From Pseudomonas sp. LS1212 (lineage in GTDB: Bacteria; Pseudomonadota; Gammaproteobacteria; Pseudomonadales; Pseudomonadaceae), in contig NZ_CP102951.1 in assembly GCF_024741815.1 (NCBI RefSeq), positions 2,619,001 through 2,683,000 on the forward strand: a stretch of DNA of 64,000 nucleotides, read 5' to 3'. The notes below the pieces were generated by a model that searched no databases, had not been told where the DNA came from, and saw nothing but the letters and a program-made list of their open reading frames with translations. Below, piece after piece: positions 61,996 to 64,000 of this stretch; positions within the stretch are counted from its first letter, which is position 1; every line of letters starts with the position of its first letter. The translations under genes were made by a program, and so were the position numbers.

Positions 61996-63260
61996 GTGAC
62001 CTCCAAGCGCTTCCCAAACAGCCCGGGCTTGCGCCAGGCTACGACGTCGAGCGCGTGCGCGAGATGTTTCCGATCCTCGCGCAGCGGATCTATGGCAAAC
62101 CGCTGATTTACCTCGACAGTGCCGCCACCAGCCAGAAGCCGCAGGCGGTCATCGACGCCATGTCGCGGTTCTTCTTGCAGGAGAACGCCAACGTGCACCG
62201 TGGCGTGCACTACCTCTCGGTGCGCGCCACCGAGGAGTACGAGAAGGCCCGGGCCAAGGTCAGGGGCTTCCTCAATGCCGAACACGTCGAGGAGATCGTT
62301 TTCGTGCGCGGCACCACCGAAGCGGTCAATCTTGTGGCGCAAACCTATGGCAAGACCCGGCTGCGCGCGGGTGACGAAGTCCTGATCAGCGCCATGGAGC
62401 ACCATTCCAACATCGTGCCCTGGCAGATGCTCTGCGAACAGACCGGCGCCCGGTTGCGGGTGGCCCCCATCAACGACGCTGGCGAACTCCTGCTCGATGA
62501 GCTGGAACGACTGATCGGGCCCAGGACCCGGCTGCTGGCCGTCACCCATGTCTCCAATGTACTCGGCACCATCAACCCCATCCGGCGCATCGTCGAACTC
62601 GCTCACGCCCGGGGCGTGCGCGTGCTGGTCGACGGCGCCCAGGCGGCGCCCCACCTCAAGGTCGACGTGCGTGCGCTGGGCTGCGACTTTTATGCCCTGT
62701 CGGGCCACAAGATGTACGGCCCTACCGGCATCGGCGTGCTCTACGGCCGCCGCGAGCTGCTCGAGGCCATGCCGCCCTATCAGGGCGGCGGCGACATGAT
62801 CCTCTCGGTCAGCTTCGAGAAGACCCTCTACAACGTACCGCCGTACCGGTTCGAAGCGGGAACGCCGAACATGGTCGGCGCGATTGGCCTGGGCGCTGCG
62901 ATCGACTTCCTCGGCGAACTGGGGCCAGAGGCCATCGCCGCCCACGAGCAGGCGGTGCTGGCCTACGCACAGAAGGCGCTGGCGACGGTGCCCGGCCTCA
63001 GGCTGATCGGCACTGCTGCGCTGAAAGTCGGCGTACTTTCGTTCGTGCTCGAAGGTATCCACCCGCATGACATCGGGACCATCCTGGACCGCGAAGGCGT
63101 CGCGATCCGCACCGGGCACCACTGCGCACAGCCCTTGATGAACCGCTTCGGCGTGGCCGCCACGGCCCGCGCTTCGCTCGGCTGCTACAGCAACGAGCAG
63201 GATATCGATGCATTGGTGGCCGGGCTGGCCAAGGTTCGGGAGGTGTTCGGTGAGTGCTGA
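61992..63260 (+). CDS. sufS: Cysteine desulfurase SufS
   Basis: 422 residues, PLP-dependent group II cysteine desulfurase. Start region PIYLDSAATSQKPQ-like (PLIYLDSAATSQKPQAVIDA), PLP lysine Lys240 (LSGHKMYGPTGIGVLYGR), and persulfide Cys378 in RTGHHCAQPLMNRFGVAATA. The 'GHHCAQP' group II form needs an activator such as SufU or SufE; here sufU follows directly, overlapping by 11 bp. It delivers sulfur from cysteine to the scaffold. Confidence 0.95.
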   Translation: MSDLQALPKQPGLAPGYDVERVREMFPILAQRIYGKPLIYLDSAATSQKPQAVIDAMSRFFLQENANVHRGVHYLSVRATEEYEKARAKVRGFLNAEHVEEIVFVRGTTEAVNLVAQTYGKTRLRAGDEVLISAMEHHSNIVPWQMLCEQTGARLRVAPINDAGELLLDELERLIGPRTRLLAVTHVSNVLGTINPIRRIVELAHARGVRVLVDGAQAAPHLKVDVRALGCDFYALSGHKMYGPTGIGVLYGRRELLEAMPPYQGGGDMILSVSFEKTLYNVPPYRFEAGTPNMVGAIGLGAAIDFLGELGPEAIAAHEQAVLAYAQKALATVPGLRLIGTAALKVGVLSFVLEGIHPHDIGTILDREGVAIRTGHHCAQPLMNRFGVAATARASLGCYSNEQDIDALVAGLAKVREVFGEC

Positions 63261-63708
63261 TGAACTGCGCGACCTGTACCAGGATGTGGTCATCGACCAC
63301 GGCAAGCGGCCGCGCAATTTCCGCCGGATCGAGGATGCTACCCGTACGGCGGAGGGCTTCAATCCGCTGTGCGGCGACCAACTCAGGGTCTATGTCAGGC
63401 TTGCGGACGGCCTGATCGAAGACATCGCCTTCCAGGGTGTCGGCTGTGCCATTTCCCAGGCCTCGGCGTCCTTGATGACCCTGGCGGTCAAGGGGAAGAA
63501 GACGGAGGAGGCGCTGGCACTCTTTGCCCGTGTGCATGCGTTGCTCACCGAGGGGCCAAGCGCCCGGGTGACGCCCGCGGAGCTCGGCAAGCTCGCGGTG
63601 CTTTCGGGGGTATGGGAGTTCCCGGTGCGGGTCAAGTGCGCGACCCTGGCCTGGCACACGCTGCGCAGCGCCCTCGAAGGCGGCAACTCACAGGTCACCA
63701 CGGAGTAG
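63250..63708 (+). CDS. sufU: SufU-type sulfur acceptor/scaffold protein
   Basis: 152 residues from GTG 63250, overlapping the end of sufS. It opens LRDLYQDVVIDHGKRPRNFR. Three cysteines fit the SufU zinc site: Cys41 (NPLCGDQL, with Asp43), Cys66 (GVGCAISQASASLM) and Cys130 (RVKCATLAWHTL). The extra loop between Cys66 and Cys130 distinguishes SufU from IscU. SufU takes persulfide from SufS and is characteristic of Gram-positive SUF systems; enterobacterial SUF uses SufE. Confidence 0.9.
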   Translation: MSADELRDLYQDVVIDHGKRPRNFRRIEDATRTAEGFNPLCGDQLRVYVRLADGLIEDIAFQGVGCAISQASASLMTLAVKGKKTEEALALFARVHALLTEGPSARVTPAELGKLAVLSGVWEFPVRVKCATLAWHTLRSALEGGNSQVTTE

Positions 63709-63711
63709 GTC

Positions 63712-64000
63712 ATGGCAGCCGATCCAACCCTTCCCGGCATTCGCCTCAGCGACTCGGCACGGCGAATCCTGCGCGCTGCCCTGGCAGATGAGAGCGGGGG
63801 CGCGGTGCGACTCCGGATCGACGAGCACTTCAATCACGAGTTGCTGTTCGAACCCGGTGCCGAGGGCGATGTTGTCGTCGAAACGGATGGCATCCGTCTG
63901 CTGCTCGACCCCGCGAGCGCCGGGCGTGCCGATGGCCTGGCCATCGACTTCGCGTATGAACTGCGTGGCGCCGGCCTGCACTTCGACAACCCGAACCAAC
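63712..64000 (+). CDS. A-type-carrier-like (HesB/IscA fold) protein, cut by window end
   Basis: Begins ATG 63712, 3 bp after sufU, and runs open to the window end (96 codons seen). LRLSD-type start IRLSDSARRILRAALADESG, and the typical HesB block SAGRADGLAIDFAYELRGAG leading to LHFDNPNQ, show an iron-sulfur biosynthesis fold. The usual first Cys (in the sheet after the N-terminal helix, here VRLRIDEHFNHELLF) is not present. The C-terminal CGCG motif would lie beyond the window. So it may be an A-type carrier variant in the SUF operon, or a related non-binding protein. Confidence 0.7.
   Translation, partial: MAADPTLPGIRLSDSARRILRAALADESGGAVRLRIDEHFNHELLFEPGAEGDVVVETDGIRLLLDPASAGRADGLAIDFAYELRGAGLHFDNPNQ

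Noticed and set aside
61887..63362. 491-codon minus-strand open frame
   Set aside because: Antisense to sufS and sufU, whose catalytic residues are all present.

Overview
The window looks like chromosome of a fluorescent or putida-type Pseudomonas. It is GC-rich, carries several classic Pseudomonas REP inverted pairs (10897-10983, 25924-25999, 28999-29068), and encodes typical Pseudomonas families: an OprD-family porin, a DUF3077 protein, a Fur-controlled TonB siderophore receptor and many LysR regulators. No rRNA, tRNA or CRISPR array was recognised. Species and functions rest on reading the sequence and remembered families; no search was run.

Layout. 1-392: start of an aldehyde-dehydrogenase-family gene. 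576-1828: decayed GGDEF/EAL gene and another fragment. 1913-6383: Tsx-like outer membrane channel, LysR regulator, and a TonB siderophore receptor behind a Fur-type box. 6384-8160: PAS-domain genes, the second truncated and run into an unidentified fragment. 8564-10879: octaheme cytochrome c with C-terminal HEAT/TPR-like repeats. 11003-25665: a long minus-strand block with two DUF1254/DUF1214 proteins (one frameshifted), a MoxR-DUF58-DUF4381-VWA-VWA/TPR-BatD set, a HAD phosphatase, an arylsulfatase and a fused MFS/spermidine-synthase-like membrane protein. 26053-29760: tyrosine recombinase, ClpP-like protease, KGG stress protein, LysR regulator, and a DUF3077 gene with a strongly structured leader.

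29884-38997 is a mandelate catabolic island: LysR regulator, then mdlC, mdlB, mdlA, an aromatic-acid MFS transporter, a benzaldehyde dehydrogenase and an OprD-type porin. Together these would import mandelate and convert both enantiomers to benzoate. Three of its genes carry A-rich Hfq/Crc-type motifs at their starts. 39138-43830 holds an alpha/beta hydrolase, a MetA/SphA-type outer membrane protein, an acyl-CoA dehydrogenase and a membrane-anchored hydrolase.

44042-52047 is a scrapyard with islands of intact genes. It has a secreted tandem-repeat peptide, an amber-interrupted secreted protein, a LapG remnant, an IS66 remnant and a TyrR-type regulator missing its middle, between intact DoxX, YbhB-family and cycA genes. 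52149-57702 (minus) is a probable amine or amino-alcohol catabolic operon: permease, Fe-alcohol dehydrogenase, aldehyde dehydrogenase and glutamine-synthetase-like ligase.

57960-64000 (plus) encodes a Rieske ferredoxin and sufB-C-D-S-U plus an A-type-carrier-like protein cut by the window end. This SufU-type SUF set is unexpected in a Pseudomonas, where ISC is the usual Fe-S system. It is the strongest candidate for an unusual system here.
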